NCBI RefSeq assembly: GCF_900104895.1
Contig: NZ_LT629742.1
Span: 1,612,001-1,676,000 of the forward strand
Reading direction: 5' to 3'
Source: Microterricola viridarii
GTDB lineage: Bacteria; Actinomycetota; Actinomycetes; Actinomycetales; Microbacteriaceae
Length of the DNA stretch: 64,000 bases
In this document: positions 1 to 9,650 of the stretch, in pieces
Position numbering within the stretch: the first letter of the stretch is position 1
Layout of the letters: the number at the start of each line of letters is the position of its first letter
Position numbers and translations under genes: made by a program
The notes under the pieces: generated by a model
Seen by the model: the letters and a program-made list of their open reading frames with translations, nothing else
Databases searched by the model: none
Told to the model about the DNA's origin: nothing

Positions 1-2
1 CC

Positions 3-260
3 CTGCAGCTGACCAGCGCGGGCGGGCTCTACCCGGTGGAGATCCTCGCCGCACCGTTCCAGCTGATCAGCCCGATCCTGCCGCTCACGTGGGCGGTGCA
101 GGGCATGCAGGCGATCGTGGCGGGCGTCGGCGGGGGAGCGGTCGGCACGCCGGCGCTCGTGCTGGCGGTGTTCGCCCTGCTCGGCGCCCTGGGCTCGCTC
201 GCCGTGGTCGCCCGGCGCCGCGGGGCGCGCTCCTTCGCGTTCGCGCTGGCGCAGAGCTAG
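3..260 (+). CDS. C-terminal end of a YhgE/Pip-type membrane protein (partial)
   Basis: The window opens inside this gene; reading frame 3 is open from the first base to the stop at 258-260. The visible 85 residues begin LQLTSAGGLYPVEIL, continue with a PF-Q-ISP-LPLTWAVQG segment, and end in a hydrophobic helix followed by a basic tail (VVARRRGARS). A short loop with LPLTWAV-type residues before the last transmembrane helix is typical of the YhgE/Pip (ABC-2-like) membrane family, whose members take part in phage adsorption, type VII secretion (EsaA) or export. The N-terminal part lies outside the window, so the exact role cannot be judged. Confidence 0.7.
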   Translation: MQLTSAGGLYPVEILAAPFQLISPILPLTWAVQGMQAIVAGVGGGAVGTPALVLAVFALLGALGSLAVVARRRGARSFAFALAQS

Positions 261-277
261 CGGGCTCGCGCTGTGCG

Positions 278-314
278 GAGGGCCCCGGGGCGCGAGTCTC
301 GGGGCCCTCTTTCT
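278..314 (+). terminator. Rho-independent terminator after the YhgE/Pip gene
   Basis: A perfect 10-bp inverted repeat (GAGGGCCCCG at 278-287 with CGGGGCCCTC at 300-309) with a 12-nt loop is followed by TTTCT. It starts 17 nt after the stop codon. Confidence 0.75.
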
Positions 315-379
315 GTTGCGTGTGCCTGTTGAGCGTGTCCGTTGAGCGTGTCCGTTGAGTGTGCCGGTTGAGTGTGCCG
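315..379. repeat. Five 13-bp tandem repeats, consensus GTTGAGYGTGYCC/G
   Basis: Units run 315-327 (degenerate), 328-340, 341-353 (identical to the previous one), 354-366 and 367-379. They follow directly after the terminator and lie upstream of the trehalose gene. No function is evident. Confidence 0.8.
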
Positions 380-490
380 AGACGTGCCCCGTCGGCTCCG
401 GTCGCTGGCGCCCCGTCGAGCCGGCGGGCTCCCGCGCGTACCAGAGCAGACGCCGTTCGTAAACCCCCGGCGGCGGCCGGAGGCCGGTGC

Positions 491-538
491 TAGCCTCGAA
501 GATGAGCAAGGTGCGAGCACCTTTCGCACCGGAACGGA
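491..538 (+). promoter_or_regulatory. Promoter -10 and ribosome binding site of the otsA-otsB gene
   Basis: A TAGCCT box lies at 491-496, which would place transcription start near 503. A purine-rich GGAACGGA site lies at 531-538, six nt before an ATC codon at 545 that is in frame with otsA. An out-of-frame ATG at 502 sits only 5 nt after the -10 box and would open a short upstream frame overlapping otsA. Inferred by eye. Confidence 0.45.
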
Positions 539-544
539 CACACC

Positions 545-2839
545 ATCTCCGCCCCACTGAGCCCCACAACCGAATCGCACACCGACACCGCTGCGCCCAC
601 CGGCGACTACAGCCTCGTCGTGGTGTCGAACCGCCTGCCCGTCGACTACGTCGTCGATGACGACGGGACCGAGCGCTGGCGCTCCTCGCCTGGCGGCCTC
701 GTCACCGCGCTGGAACCCGTCATGCGCGAATCCGACGGCGCCTGGGTGGGCTGGGCCGGAGTCGCCGACCGCGAGTTCGAGCCGTTCGAGAACGACGGCA
801 TCTCGATCGTGCCCGTCGCGCTCAGCACGCTCGACGTCGAGCGCTACTACGAGGGCTTCTCCAACGACACCCTCTGGCCGCTCTACCACGACGTCATCGC
901 ACCGCCCAGCTACCACCGGGAGTGGTGGGAGAGCTACCAGGCCGTGAACCGGCGCTTCGCCGCCGTCGCGGCCCGCGTCGCCGCGCCCGGCGCCACCGTC
1001 TGGGTGCAGGACTACCAGTTGCAGCTCGTGCCGGCCATGCTGCGCGCGCTCCGGCCCGACCTCGTCATCGGCTTCTTCAACCACATCCCGTTCCCGCCCT
1101 ACGGCCTGTACTCGCAGCTGCCCTGGCGCAAGCAGATCCTCGAGGGCCTGCTCGGCGCCGACGTCATCGGCTTCCAGCGGGTGGCGGATGCCGGCAACTT
1201 CACCCGCGCGGTGCGCCGACTGCTCGGCTACACCACCCGGCACACCGTCGTGGAGGTGCCCGGACAGGACGGCGACCTCCGCCGCGTCGTCGCCACCAAC
1301 TTCCCGATCTCGATCGATGTCGCCGGCTTCGAGGAGCTCGCCGCCCGGCCGGAGATCCAGGCCAGGGCGCGCGAGATCCGGGAGGGCCTCGGCAACCCGG
1401 AGACGGTCATGCTCGGCGTGGACAGGCTGGACTACACCAAGGGGATCGGCCACCGGCTGAAGGCCTACGGCGAGCTCCTGGCCCAGCACCGGCTCGACGT
1501 CGAGAACACCGTCCTCGTGCAGGTCGCCAGCCCCAGCCGGGAGCGAGTCGCGACCTATATGACGTTGCGTGACGAGATCGAGCTGCAGGTCGGCCGGCTG
1601 AACGGCGACCACTCCACGCTCAGCCACACCGCCATCGCCTACCTGCACCAGGCCTACCCGCGCGAGGAGATGGTCGCCCTCTACCTGGCCGCCGACATCA
1701 TGCTCGTCACCGCGCTCCGCGATGGCATGAACCTGGTCGCCAAGGAGTACGTCGCCAGCCGCATCAACAACGACGGCGTGCTCGTCCTGAGCGAATTCGC
1801 CGGGGCATCCGACGAGCTCAAACAGGCGCTGCTCATCAACCCGCACGACATCGACGGTCTGAAGGACGCCATCGAGCAGGCGGTGCGGATGCCGAAGAAG
1901 GAGCGCAGGAAGCGGATGAAGTCGCTGCGCAAACGACTGCGCGAGAACAACGTCTCCGACTGGGCCAAGGCGTTCCTCGACATCCTCACCGGGCGGGCCG
2001 CCATCGAGCCGGGCATCCCGGACGGCCTCGTCACCAAGCTGCGCGAGGTGGCGGCGACCCCGCGGCTGCTCGTCGCCCTCGACTTCGACGGCACGCTGGC
2101 CCCGCACGTGGACAGGCCGGAGGAGGCGAGGTCGCTGGAGAGCGCCCGCGACGCCGTGATGCGCCTCGTCGCCCTGCCGGACACCCGCGTCGCCTTCGTC
2201 TCCGGGCGCGCGCTGGTGAGCCTGGAACAGGTCGCGGAGCCGCCGGAGTCCGTGCTGCTGACCGGCTCGCACGGCATCGAGATGAAGCTCGACCAACCCG
2301 GCATCTCACTCGACCTCCTCGGCGAGGAGATCGCCCAGCTGGCGACCCTCGCCGAGATCCTCGACGGCATCGCCGCCAGGGCCGAGGGCGTGTGGGTCGA
2401 GCGGAAGCCGGCCGGCTTCGCCCTGCACACCCGCCTCGTCTCGGCGCCGGTTGGCCAGGCGCTGCAGCGCACCGCGCGCGGGGAGGTCAGCAGCGTGCTG
2501 CCGAGCCTCACCGTGCTGGAGGGCAAGAACGTGCTCGAGTTCTCCGTCCGCGACGGCAACAAGGGCGACGCCCTGCAACGCCTGCGCGAGTACACCGACG
2601 CGACATCCGTGTTCTACGCCGGCGATGACGTCACCGACGAGAACGCCTTCGCGGTGCAGGGCGCCGACGACCTCTCCCTGAAGATCGGCCAGGGCATCAC
2701 GGTGGCCGGCAACCGGGTGCGCGGGCCGGAGGAACTGGCCGAGGTGCTCGCCCTGCTCGCCGATTTCCGCACGGCGAACGCCGAGGCGCTCGGCCGGGCC
2801 CACCCCGAGGCGACGGAGCCGCCCCCCGCTAGGTTCTAG
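545..2839 (+). CDS. otsA-otsB: Fused trehalose-6-phosphate synthase / trehalose-6-phosphate phosphatase
   Basis: This fusion would make trehalose 6-phosphate from UDP-glucose and glucose 6-phosphate and then remove the phosphate, a cytosolic stress-protectant pathway. The GT20 synthase half (roughly residues 20-490) shows VVVSNRLPV, GGLVTALEP, VWVQDYQLQLVP, FFNHIPFPP, GVDRLDYTKG, DGMNLVAKEY and LSEFAGA. The HAD phosphatase half (about 505-755) shows DFDGTL at 2081-2098, FVSGR, GSHGIE, ERKPAGFALH and GDDVTDENAF. The first usual start codon is a GTG at 620, but it would cut off the conserved first beta strand (YSLVVVSNR). The frame is open upstream and a GGAACGGA site precedes an ATC at 545 (product then 764 aa, beginning with a Thr/Ser/Pro-rich leader), so I prefer the ATC; CTG at 557 is another option. 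The stop codon forms part of the ilvD -10 box. Confidence 0.9.
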   Translation: MSAPLSPTTESHTDTAAPTGDYSLVVVSNRLPVDYVVDDDGTERWRSSPGGLVTALEPVMRESDGAWVGWAGVADREFEPFENDGISIVPVALSTLDVERYYEGFSNDTLWPLYHDVIAPPSYHREWWESYQAVNRRFAAVAARVAAPGATVWVQDYQLQLVPAMLRALRPDLVIGFFNHIPFPPYGLYSQLPWRKQILEGLLGADVIGFQRVADAGNFTRAVRRLLGYTTRHTVVEVPGQDGDLRRVVATNFPISIDVAGFEELAARPEIQARAREIREGLGNPETVMLGVDRLDYTKGIGHRLKAYGELLAQHRLDVENTVLVQVASPSRERVATYMTLRDEIELQVGRLNGDHSTLSHTAIAYLHQAYPREEMVALYLAADIMLVTALRDGMNLVAKEYVASRINNDGVLVLSEFAGASDELKQALLINPHDIDGLKDAIEQAVRMPKKERRKRMKSLRKRLRENNVSDWAKAFLDILTGRAAIEPGIPDGLVTKLREVAATPRLLVALDFDGTLAPHVDRPEEARSLESARDAVMRLVALPDTRVAFVSGRALVSLEQVAEPPESVLLTGSHGIEMKLDQPGISLDLLGEEIAQLATLAEILDGIAARAEGVWVERKPAGFALHTRLVSAPVGQALQRTARGEVSSVLPSLTVLEGKNVLEFSVRDGNKGDALQRLREYTDATSVFYAGDDVTDENAFAVQGADDLSLKIGQGITVAGNRVRGPEELAEVLALLADFRTANAEALGRAHPEATEPPPARF

Positions 2840-2842
2840 ACT
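2837..2842 (+). promoter_or_regulatory. -10 box (TAGACT) for leaderless ilvD
   Basis: TAGACT lies 6 nt upstream of the ilvD ATG and shares its first three bases with the otsA-otsB stop codon. The spacing predicts transcription starting at or next to the ATG. Confidence 0.6.
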
Positions 2843-2848
2843 CAAGCC

Positions 2849-4543
2849 ATGCCTGAGATCGATATCAAGCCACGAAGCCGTGCAGTCACTGATGGAATTG
2901 AAGCCACCACGAGCCGCGGAATGCTCCGCGCCGTCGGCATGGGGGACGAGGACTGGGACAAGCCCCAGATCGGTATTGCGAGCTCGTGGAACGAGATCAC
3001 GCCCTGCAACCTGAGCCTGGACCGGCTCGCCCAGGGCGCCAAGGAGGGTGTGCACTCCGGCGGGGGATACCCGCTGCAGTTCGGCACCATCTCCGTCTCC
3101 GACGGCATCTCGATGGGCCACGAGGGCATGCACTTCTCGCTCGTCTCGCGTGAGGTCATCGCCGACTCGGTCGAGACCGTCATGATGGCCGAGCGCCTCG
3201 ACGGCTCCGTGCTGCTGGCGGGCTGCGACAAGTCGCTGCCCGGCATGCTGATGGCCGCCGCCCGCCTCGACCTGGCCTCCGTGTTCCTCTACGCCGGCTC
3301 GATCGCGCCCGGCTGGGTCAAGCTCAGCGACGGCACCGAGAAGGAGGTCACCATCATTGACTCCTTCGAGGCCGTCGGCGCCTGCAAGGCCGGCACCATG
3401 AGCGAGGAAGACCTCAAGCGCATCGAGTGCGCCATCGCCCCGGGCGAGGGCGCCTGCGGCGGCATGTACACGGCCAACACCATGGCATCCGTCGCCGAGG
3501 CGCTCGGGATGAGCCTGCCCGGCTCGGCCGCCCCGCCCTCGGCCGACCGCCGCCGCGACTACTTCGCCCACCGCTCCGGCGAGGCCGTCGTCAACATGCT
3601 GCGCCTCGGCATCACCGCGCGCGACATCATGACCAAGAAGGCCTTCGAGAACGCCATCACGGTCGCCATGGCGCTCGGCGGCTCGACCAACGTCGTGCTG
3701 CACCTGCTGGCCATCGCGCACGAGGCAGAGGTCGAGCTCACGCTCGAGGACTTCAACCGCATCGGCGACAAGGTGCCGCACCTGGCCGACATGAAGCCCT
3801 TCGGCAAGTACGTCATGGCCGATGTGGACCGCCACGGCGGCATCCCGGTGCTCATGCGCGCCCTGCTCGAGGCCGGCCTGCTGCACGGTGACGTGCTCAC
3901 CGTGACCGGCAAGACCCTGGCCGAGAACCTGGCGGCGCTGAACCCCGACCCGCTCGACGGCGAGGTCATCCGCACCCTCGACAACCCGATCCACGCGACC
4001 GGCGGCATCACCGTGCTGAAGGGCACGTTCGCCCCGGAGGGCGCCGTCGTCAAGACGGCCGGCTTCGACGCCGACATCTTCGAGGGCCCCGCCCGCGTGT
4101 TCGAGCGCGAGCGCGGCGCAATGGATGCCCTGACCGAGGGCAAGATCAGCAAGGGCGACGTCGTCATCATCCGCTACGAGGGACCCAAGGGCGGCCCCGG
4201 CATGCGGGAGATGCTCTCGATCACCGCGGCCATCAAGGGCGCGGGGCTCGGAAAAGATGTACTACTCTTGACGGACGGCCGATTCTCAGGTGGCACAACC
4301 GGACTGTGCATCGGCCACATAGCACCCGAAGCAGTGGACGCAGGTCCAATTGCCTTCGTGCGCGATGGTGATCTTATACGGGTCGATATCGCGGCCCGCT
4401 CCCTTGACCTACTTGTCGACGAGACTGAGCTGGCCGCCCGCCGTGAAGGCTGGGCACCTCTTCCCCCGCGCTATACCCGTGGCGTCCTCGCGAAGTACTC
4501 CAAGCTCGTGCACTCTGCCGCTGAAGGCGCAGTCACCGGCTAG
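2849..4543 (+). CDS. ilvD: Dihydroxy-acid dehydratase
   Basis: IlvD dehydrates 2,3-dihydroxy-isovalerate and 2,3-dihydroxy-3-methylvalerate to the 2-oxo acids that precede valine/leucine and isoleucine; it is a cytosolic Fe-S enzyme. The 564-aa length is normal. Visible signatures are [33 protein letters not shown] and [12 protein letters not shown], which together contain the cluster cysteines and the catalytic serine. It starts the ilvD-ilvB-ilvN-ilvC run and appears leaderless. From about 4246 to the stop the codons change abruptly: GTA, CTA, TTG, CGA, TCA, ACA and ATA appear after 1.4 kb of almost exclusively G/C-ending codons, although the protein motifs stay intact. A weak promoter-like pair (TTGCCT 4350-4355, TTATAC 4374-4379, 18-nt spacer) lies in this tail and could serve ilvB. 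Confidence 0.96.
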   Translation: MPEIDIKPRSRAVTDGIEATTSRGMLRAVGMGDEDWDKPQIGIASSWNEITPCNLSLDRLAQGAKEGVHSGGGYPLQFGTISVSDGISMGHEGMHFSLVSREVIADSVETVMMAERLDGSVLLAGCDKSLPGMLMAAARLDLASVFLYAGSIAPGWVKLSDGTEKEVTIIDSFEAVGACKAGTMSEEDLKRIECAIAPGEGACGGMYTANTMASVAEALGMSLPGSAAPPSADRRRDYFAHRSGEAVVNMLRLGITARDIMTKKAFENAITVAMALGGSTNVVLHLLAIAHEAEVELTLEDFNRIGDKVPHLADMKPFGKYVMADVDRHGGIPVLMRALLEAGLLHGDVLTVTGKTLAENLAALNPDPLDGEVIRTLDNPIHATGGITVLKGTFAPEGAVVKTAGFDADIFEGPARVFERERGAMDALTEGKISKGDVVIIRYEGPKGGPGMREMLSITAAIKGAGLGKDVLLLTDGRFSGGTTGLCIGHIAPEAVDAGPIAFVRDGDLIRVDIAARSLDLLVDETELAARREGWAPLPPRYTRGVLAKYSKLVHSAAEGAVTG

Positions 4544-4589
4544 TAGCCGCGTTTCATCAATCCATCACGTACCCAAGGGAACCCACCGT

Positions 4590-6416
4590 ATGCCTACGGA
4601 ATCTCAGAACGTGCCGACGCCTCCCACACCCAAGACGGGTGTGGGGGCACCGGCGAACCCATTGACCGGCCCAGAGACGATGACCGGCTCCGGCGCCATC
4701 CTGCGCAGCCTCGAGCTGCTCGGCATCAAGGACGTCTTCGGCCTGCCCGGCGGCGCCATCATCCCGTTCTACGACGAGCTGATGTCCTCGACCGCGATTC
4801 GCCACATCCTCGTTCGCCACGAGCAGGGTGCCGGCCACGCGGCAGAGGGCTACGCGTCCTCGAGCAACAAGGTCGGCGTCGCCATCGCGACATCCGGCCC
4901 CGGCGCCACGAACCTCGTCACGGCGATCGCCGACGCCTACATGGACTCGGTGCCGCTGCTGGCGATCACCGGCCAGGTGTTCTCCACGCTGATGGGAACG
5001 GATGCCTTCCAGGAGGCCGACATCGTGGGAATCACGATGCCGATCACCAAGCACTCCTTCCTGGTCAAGCGCGCGGAGGACATCCCGGCGACGATCGCCG
5101 CCGCACACCTCATCGCCTCGACCGGGCGCCCCGGCCCGGTGCTCGTGGACATCACCAAGGACGCCCAGCAGGGCGAGATGGTGTTCAACTGGCCGCCGAA
5201 GATCGACCTGCCCGGCTACCGCCCCGTCACCAAGGCGCACGGCAAGCAGATCCAGGCCGCGGCCCAGCTGCTCGCCGAGGCCAAGAAGCCCGTGCTCTAC
5301 GTCGGCGGCGGCGTGATCCGCGCGCAGGCGTCGGCCGAGCTGAAGGTGCTCGCCGAGGCATCCGGTGCCCCCGTCGTCACCACCCTGATGGCGCGCGGCG
5401 CCTTCCCGGACTCCCACCCGCAGCACCTGGGCATGCCCGGGATGCACGGAACGGTGCCCGCGGTGCTCTCGCTGCAGCAGGCCGACCTCATCATCTCGCT
5501 CGGCGCCCGCTTCGACGACCGCGTCACCGGCAAGGTGTCGCTGTTCGCGCCGCTCGCCAAGATCGTGCACGTGGACGTCGACCCGGCCGAGATCTCCAAG
5601 ATCCGCAACGCCGACGTGCCCATCGTGGGCGACGCCAAGGATGTCATCGCCGACCTGACTGCGGCCCTGGCCGAGGTGACCGGCGGCACCGCCCCCGACA
5701 TCGCGGACTGGTGGACCAACCTCAACGATCTGCGTGAGCGCTACCCGCTCGGCTACAGCAAGCCGAGCGACGGCCTGCTCGCCCCGCAGTACGTGATCCA
5801 GCGCATCGGCGAGCTGACCGGGCCGGAGGGCGTCTACGCCGCCGGCGTCGGGCAGCACCAGATGTGGTCGGCGCAGTTCATCAAGTACGAGCGCCCCAAC
5901 TCCTGGCTGAACTCCGGCGGCGCCGGGACCATGGGCTACTCGGTCCCCGCCGCCATGGGCGCCAAGGTGGCCGAGCCGGACCGCGTGGTCTGGGCGATCG
6001 ACGGCGACGGATGCTTCCAGATGACCAACCAGGAGCTTGCCACCTGCGTCATCAACAACATCCCGATCAAGGTCGCGATCATCAACAACTCCTCGCTCGG
6101 CATGGTGCGCCAGTGGCAGACCATGTTCTACGACGGCCGGCACAGCTTCACCGACCTGAACACCGGCCACGAGACGGCCATGGTGCCGGACTTCGTCAAG
6201 CTGGCCGACGCCTACGGCGCCCTCGGCATCCGCGTTCGCACGGAGGAGGAGGTCGACGCCGCGATCAAGCTCGCCCTGGAGACGAACGACCGCCCGGTCG
6301 TCATCGACTTCATCGTGAGCCGCGACGCCATGGTGTGGCCGATGGTGCCGCAGGGGCTCTCCAACAGCTCCGTCCAGTACGCCAAAGATCACGCACCAGC
6401 CTGGGAAGAGGAGTAA
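4590..6416 (+). CDS. ilvB: Acetolactate synthase, large catalytic subunit
   Basis: IlvB condenses two pyruvates, or pyruvate and 2-oxobutyrate, using thiamine diphosphate, FAD and Mg. The 608-aa product shows the catalytic Glu in [34 protein letters not shown], and the diphosphate-binding GDG...NN motif ([17 protein letters not shown] to INN) near residues 470-500. I chose ATG 4590 because AAGGGA (4574-4579) precedes it by 10 nt; the frame is open further upstream, but that part overlaps ilvD. The first 30 residues are a Pro/Thr-rich extension usual in actinobacterial IlvB. The gene lies 46 nt after ilvD and 3 nt before ilvN. Confidence 0.96.
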   Translation: MPTESQNVPTPPTPKTGVGAPANPLTGPETMTGSGAILRSLELLGIKDVFGLPGGAIIPFYDELMSSTAIRHILVRHEQGAGHAAEGYASSSNKVGVAIATSGPGATNLVTAIADAYMDSVPLLAITGQVFSTLMGTDAFQEADIVGITMPITKHSFLVKRAEDIPATIAAAHLIASTGRPGPVLVDITKDAQQGEMVFNWPPKIDLPGYRPVTKAHGKQIQAAAQLLAEAKKPVLYVGGGVIRAQASAELKVLAEASGAPVVTTLMARGAFPDSHPQHLGMPGMHGTVPAVLSLQQADLIISLGARFDDRVTGKVSLFAPLAKIVHVDVDPAEISKIRNADVPIVGDAKDVIADLTAALAEVTGGTAPDIADWWTNLNDLRERYPLGYSKPSDGLLAPQYVIQRIGELTGPEGVYAAGVGQHQMWSAQFIKYERPNSWLNSGGAGTMGYSVPAAMGAKVAEPDRVVWAIDGDGCFQMTNQELATCVINNIPIKVAIINNSSLGMVRQWQTMFYDGRHSFTDLNTGHETAMVPDFVKLADAYGALGIRVRTEEEVDAAIKLALETNDRPVVIDFIVSRDAMVWPMVPQGLSNSSVQYAKDHAPAWEEE

Positions 6417-6419
6417 GCC

Positions 6420-6929
6420 ATGAGCACCCACGTTCTGAGCCTGCTCGTCGAGGACAAGCCCGGCCTGCTCACCCGCGTCGCCGGCCTGTTCGCGCGCCGC
6501 GGCTTCAACATCGAGAGCCTCGCCGTCGGTCACAGCGAGATCGAGGGCCTCTCCCGAATCACCGTCGTCGTCGACGTTGACGCCCTGCCGCTCGAGCAGG
6601 TCACCAAGCAGCTGAACAAGCTGGTCAACGTGATCAAGATCGTCGAGCTCGACCCTGCGCAGTCCGTGCAGCGCGAGCACATGCTGATCAAGGTCAAGGT
6701 CGACAACGTCACCCGTTCCCAGGTGCTCGAGGCGGTCACGCTGTTCCGTGCCCGCGTCGTGGACGTCGCCACCGATGCCCTCGTCATCGAGGTCACCGGC
6801 GACGCCGGCAAGACGAACGCGTTCCTGCGCGTGCTCGAGCCCTACGGGATCAAGGAGATCGCGCAGTCGGGGCGCCTGGCCATCGGCCGCGGCTCCAAGT
6901 CGATCACCGAACGCGTGTTCAAGAGCTAG
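6420..6929 (+). CDS. ilvN: Acetolactate synthase, small regulatory subunit
   Basis: This 169-aa protein begins with an ACT domain (HVLSLLVEDKPGLLTRVAGL, then RRGFNIESLAVG) followed by the C-terminal small-subunit domain (residues about 80-165, IEVTGD...AFLRVLEPYGI...SGRLAIGRG). IlvN binds valine or related branched-chain amino acids and both activates IlvB and makes it feedback-sensitive. The start codon lies 3 nt after the ilvB stop, with the GAAGAGGAG ribosome site inside the ilvB end, so the subunits are likely translationally coupled. Confidence 0.96.
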   Translation: MSTHVLSLLVEDKPGLLTRVAGLFARRGFNIESLAVGHSEIEGLSRITVVVDVDALPLEQVTKQLNKLVNVIKIVELDPAQSVQREHMLIKVKVDNVTRSQVLEAVTLFRARVVDVATDALVIEVTGDAGKTNAFLRVLEPYGIKEIAQSGRLAIGRGSKSITERVFKS

Positions 6930-6968
6930 TCACTTCACATTTCTTCCACTCCACCACAACCAAGTTAG

Positions 6969-8006
<1,038 letters not shown>

Positions 8007-8043
8007 TCGCCCCCGGCAGCTCCCCGCTGCACTTCGTTCCACC

Positions 8044-8082
8044 GCTGTGGCCCGCCTCCTCGAGGCGGGCCACAGCTCGTTC
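8044..8082 (+). terminator. Terminator of the ilv operon
   Basis: A perfect 15-bp inverted repeat (8044-8058 with 8062-8076, 3-nt loop) begins 38 nt after the ilvC stop and is followed by TCGTTC. The hairpin is very stable although the T run is short. Confidence 0.8.
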
Positions 8083-8119
8083 GGCCACGCGTCCCGGCCA
8101 GACATCCGATGTCTATGGC

Positions 8120-8125
8120 TAAACT
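8120..8125 (+). promoter_or_regulatory. -10 box (TAAACT) upstream of the first fucosidase
   Basis: TAAACT is followed by GGGGG and lies 40 nt before the GTG start. The same arrangement (ACTAAANTGGGGGAGT, allowing one or two differences) occurs upstream of serA at 20660, so the two promoters look related. No clear -35 box is visible. Confidence 0.4.
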
Positions 8126-8165
8126 GGGGGGAGTCATTCGCCCCTCACCCCAGGAGTACAACGCC

Positions 8166-9431
8166 GTGTCTGCAACTGACTGGTTCACCGCCGCCCGCTT
8201 CGGAATGTTCGTCCACTTCGGTTTGTACAGCGGTGCCGCCCGGCACGAGTGGGTGCAGACGAACGAGAAGCTCACCGACGCGGACTACCGCCAGTACTTC
8301 GACAACTTCGACCCCGACCTCTTCGACGCGGCCGAGATCGCCCGCACGGCGAAGCAGGCCGGCATGAGCTACGTGGTGCTCACCACCAAGCACCACGAGG
8401 GCTTCGCGCTCTGGAACACCGCACTGAGCGACTTCAACTCCGAGGCCGCCTGCGGCCGCGACCTCGTGCGCGAGCTCGTCGACGCGCTCCGCGCCGAGGG
8501 GCTCAAGGTCGGCCTGTACCACTCGCTGATCGACTGGCACCACCCCGACTTCACGGTCGACTGGGTGCACCCGCGCCGCGACGACGAGAACGCCGCGAGC
8601 CTGAACGAGGGCCGCGACATGGCCCGCTACCGCGAGTTCCTGCACGGCCAGGTGCGCGAACTGCTCACGGACTACGGCCAGGTCGACTACCTGTTCTTCG
8701 ACTACACCTACCCGGAGACCAAGCAGGGCTGGGCAGGCAAGTCGGCCGAGGACTGGGACGCCGAGGGCCTGCTGGCGCTCTGCCGCGAGCTGCAGCCCGG
8801 CATGATCGTCAACGACCGGCTCGGCATCCCCGGCGACTTCGTCACCCCCGAGCAGTACCAGCCGACCGAGCCGCTCGTCGCCGACGGCGTGCCCGTGCTC
8901 TGGGAGGCCTGCCAGACCACGAACGGCTCCTGGGGCTACGACCGCGACAACGACAACCACAAGTCGGCCGACCTGCTCATCCGGATGCTGGCCGACTCGG
9001 TCTCGATGGGCGGCAACATGCTGCTGAACGTCGGCCCGAACGGCAGGGGAGCGCTCGACAAGCGCGACACCGCCCTCCTGGCCGAGATCGGCGAGTGGAT
9101 GCGGCTGCACGAGCGCGCCGTCGTCGGCGCCGGCCACGCCGCGCACAGGCCGCCGCGCGAGGGCGTCTACACGCAGCGCGGCAACAAGCTCTACCTGCAC
9201 GTCTTCACCTGGCCGATGGGCTTCCTGCACCTGCCGGAGCTGGCCGGCAAGGTCAGCTACGCCCGCCTGCTGCACGACGGCTCGTGGGTGAAGACGTCGG
9301 TCTCCGACCCGGACCAGCAGGCGCTCGTGACGCAGCCGGCCGGCCAGGCCGCCGGAACCCTCACGCTGTCGCTGCCGACGCGCCGTCCCGACGTGGCGAT
9401 GCCCGTGATCGAGCTGACGCTGGCCGACTAG
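8166..9431 (+). CDS. GH29 alpha-L-fucosidase-like glycosidase (first of two)
   Basis: A family GH29 retaining fucosidase is expected to release alpha-linked L-fucose from glycans. The 421-aa product shows RFGMFVHFGLYS near the N-terminus, TTKHHEGFALW near residue 75, and VDYLFFDYTYPE near 178, where GH29 enzymes carry the nucleophile Asp. A small beta domain follows from about residue 320. There is no signal peptide, so it is probably cytosolic and acts on imported oligosaccharides. I chose GTG 8166 because AGGAG (8152-8156) precedes it by 9 nt; an in-frame ATG at 8109 has no ribosome site. It stands apart from the other sugar genes, with an unrelated hydrolase and the repressor in between. 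The substrate is inferred from family only. Confidence 0.85.
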   Translation: MSATDWFTAARFGMFVHFGLYSGAARHEWVQTNEKLTDADYRQYFDNFDPDLFDAAEIARTAKQAGMSYVVLTTKHHEGFALWNTALSDFNSEAACGRDLVRELVDALRAEGLKVGLYHSLIDWHHPDFTVDWVHPRRDDENAASLNEGRDMARYREFLHGQVRELLTDYGQVDYLFFDYTYPETKQGWAGKSAEDWDAEGLLALCRELQPGMIVNDRLGIPGDFVTPEQYQPTEPLVADGVPVLWEACQTTNGSWGYDRDNDNHKSADLLIRMLADSVSMGGNMLLNVGPNGRGALDKRDTALLAEIGEWMRLHERAVVGAGHAAHRPPREGVYTQRGNKLYLHVFTWPMGFLHLPELAGKVSYARLLHDGSWVKTSVSDPDQQALVTQPAGQAAGTLTLSLPTRRPDVAMPVIELTLAD

Positions 9432-9464
9432 CGGCGCCGGCAGCGCGGCGAGCCGGCAGCGCGG

Positions 9465-9509
9465 CGCGCCCGCCGTGCAGCGCGCCCGCCGTGCAGCGCG
9501 CCCGCCGTG
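9465..9509. repeat. Three 16-bp tandem repeats (CGCGCCCGCCGTGCAG)
   Basis: Units occupy 9465-9480, 9481-9496 and 9497-9509; the last is cut short where the next palindrome begins. They lie between the fucosidase and the following gene. Confidence 0.7.
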
Positions 9510-9567
9510 CGCCAGTTTGTCGCCCTCCGCGCCACAGGGTGTGGCGCGGAGGGCGACAAAGTGGCGC
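9509..9567. repeat. Long palindrome, 28-bp arms with one mismatch
   Basis: The inner 21 bp of each arm (9516-9536 and 9540-9560) pair perfectly around a 3-nt loop, and the stem continues outward with one mismatch. It could end fucosidase transcription, but there is no T run. Its outer GCGCCACTTT-type sequence also occurs in the palindrome at 10315-10377, so the two look like one family. Confidence 0.75.
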
Positions 9568-9638
9568 CGGGCGCAGCTGCGGCAGCCGCCCGGGCCGACG
9601 CTTCCCGCGGCGTGCGCGTGCTTCGGCCGTGCGCTCGG

Positions 9639-9644
9639 TAGTGT
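9639..9644 (+). promoter_or_regulatory. -10 box (TAGTGT) of a leaderless gene
   Basis: TAGTGT lies 6 nt upstream of the ATG at 9651, and there is no ribosome binding site. Confidence 0.5.
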
Positions 9645-9650
9645 GACGGC

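Noticed and set aside
257-2296. Long minus-strand frame opposite the trehalose gene
   Set aside because: Antisense to a confidently identified fused OtsA-OtsB gene; His/Asp/Val/Arg-rich shadow composition and no domain.
4350-4589. Upstream extension of ilvB starting inside ilvD
   Set aside because: The frame is open there, but it overlaps the ilvD end and lacks a ribosome site; ATG 4590 has AAGGGA at proper spacing.
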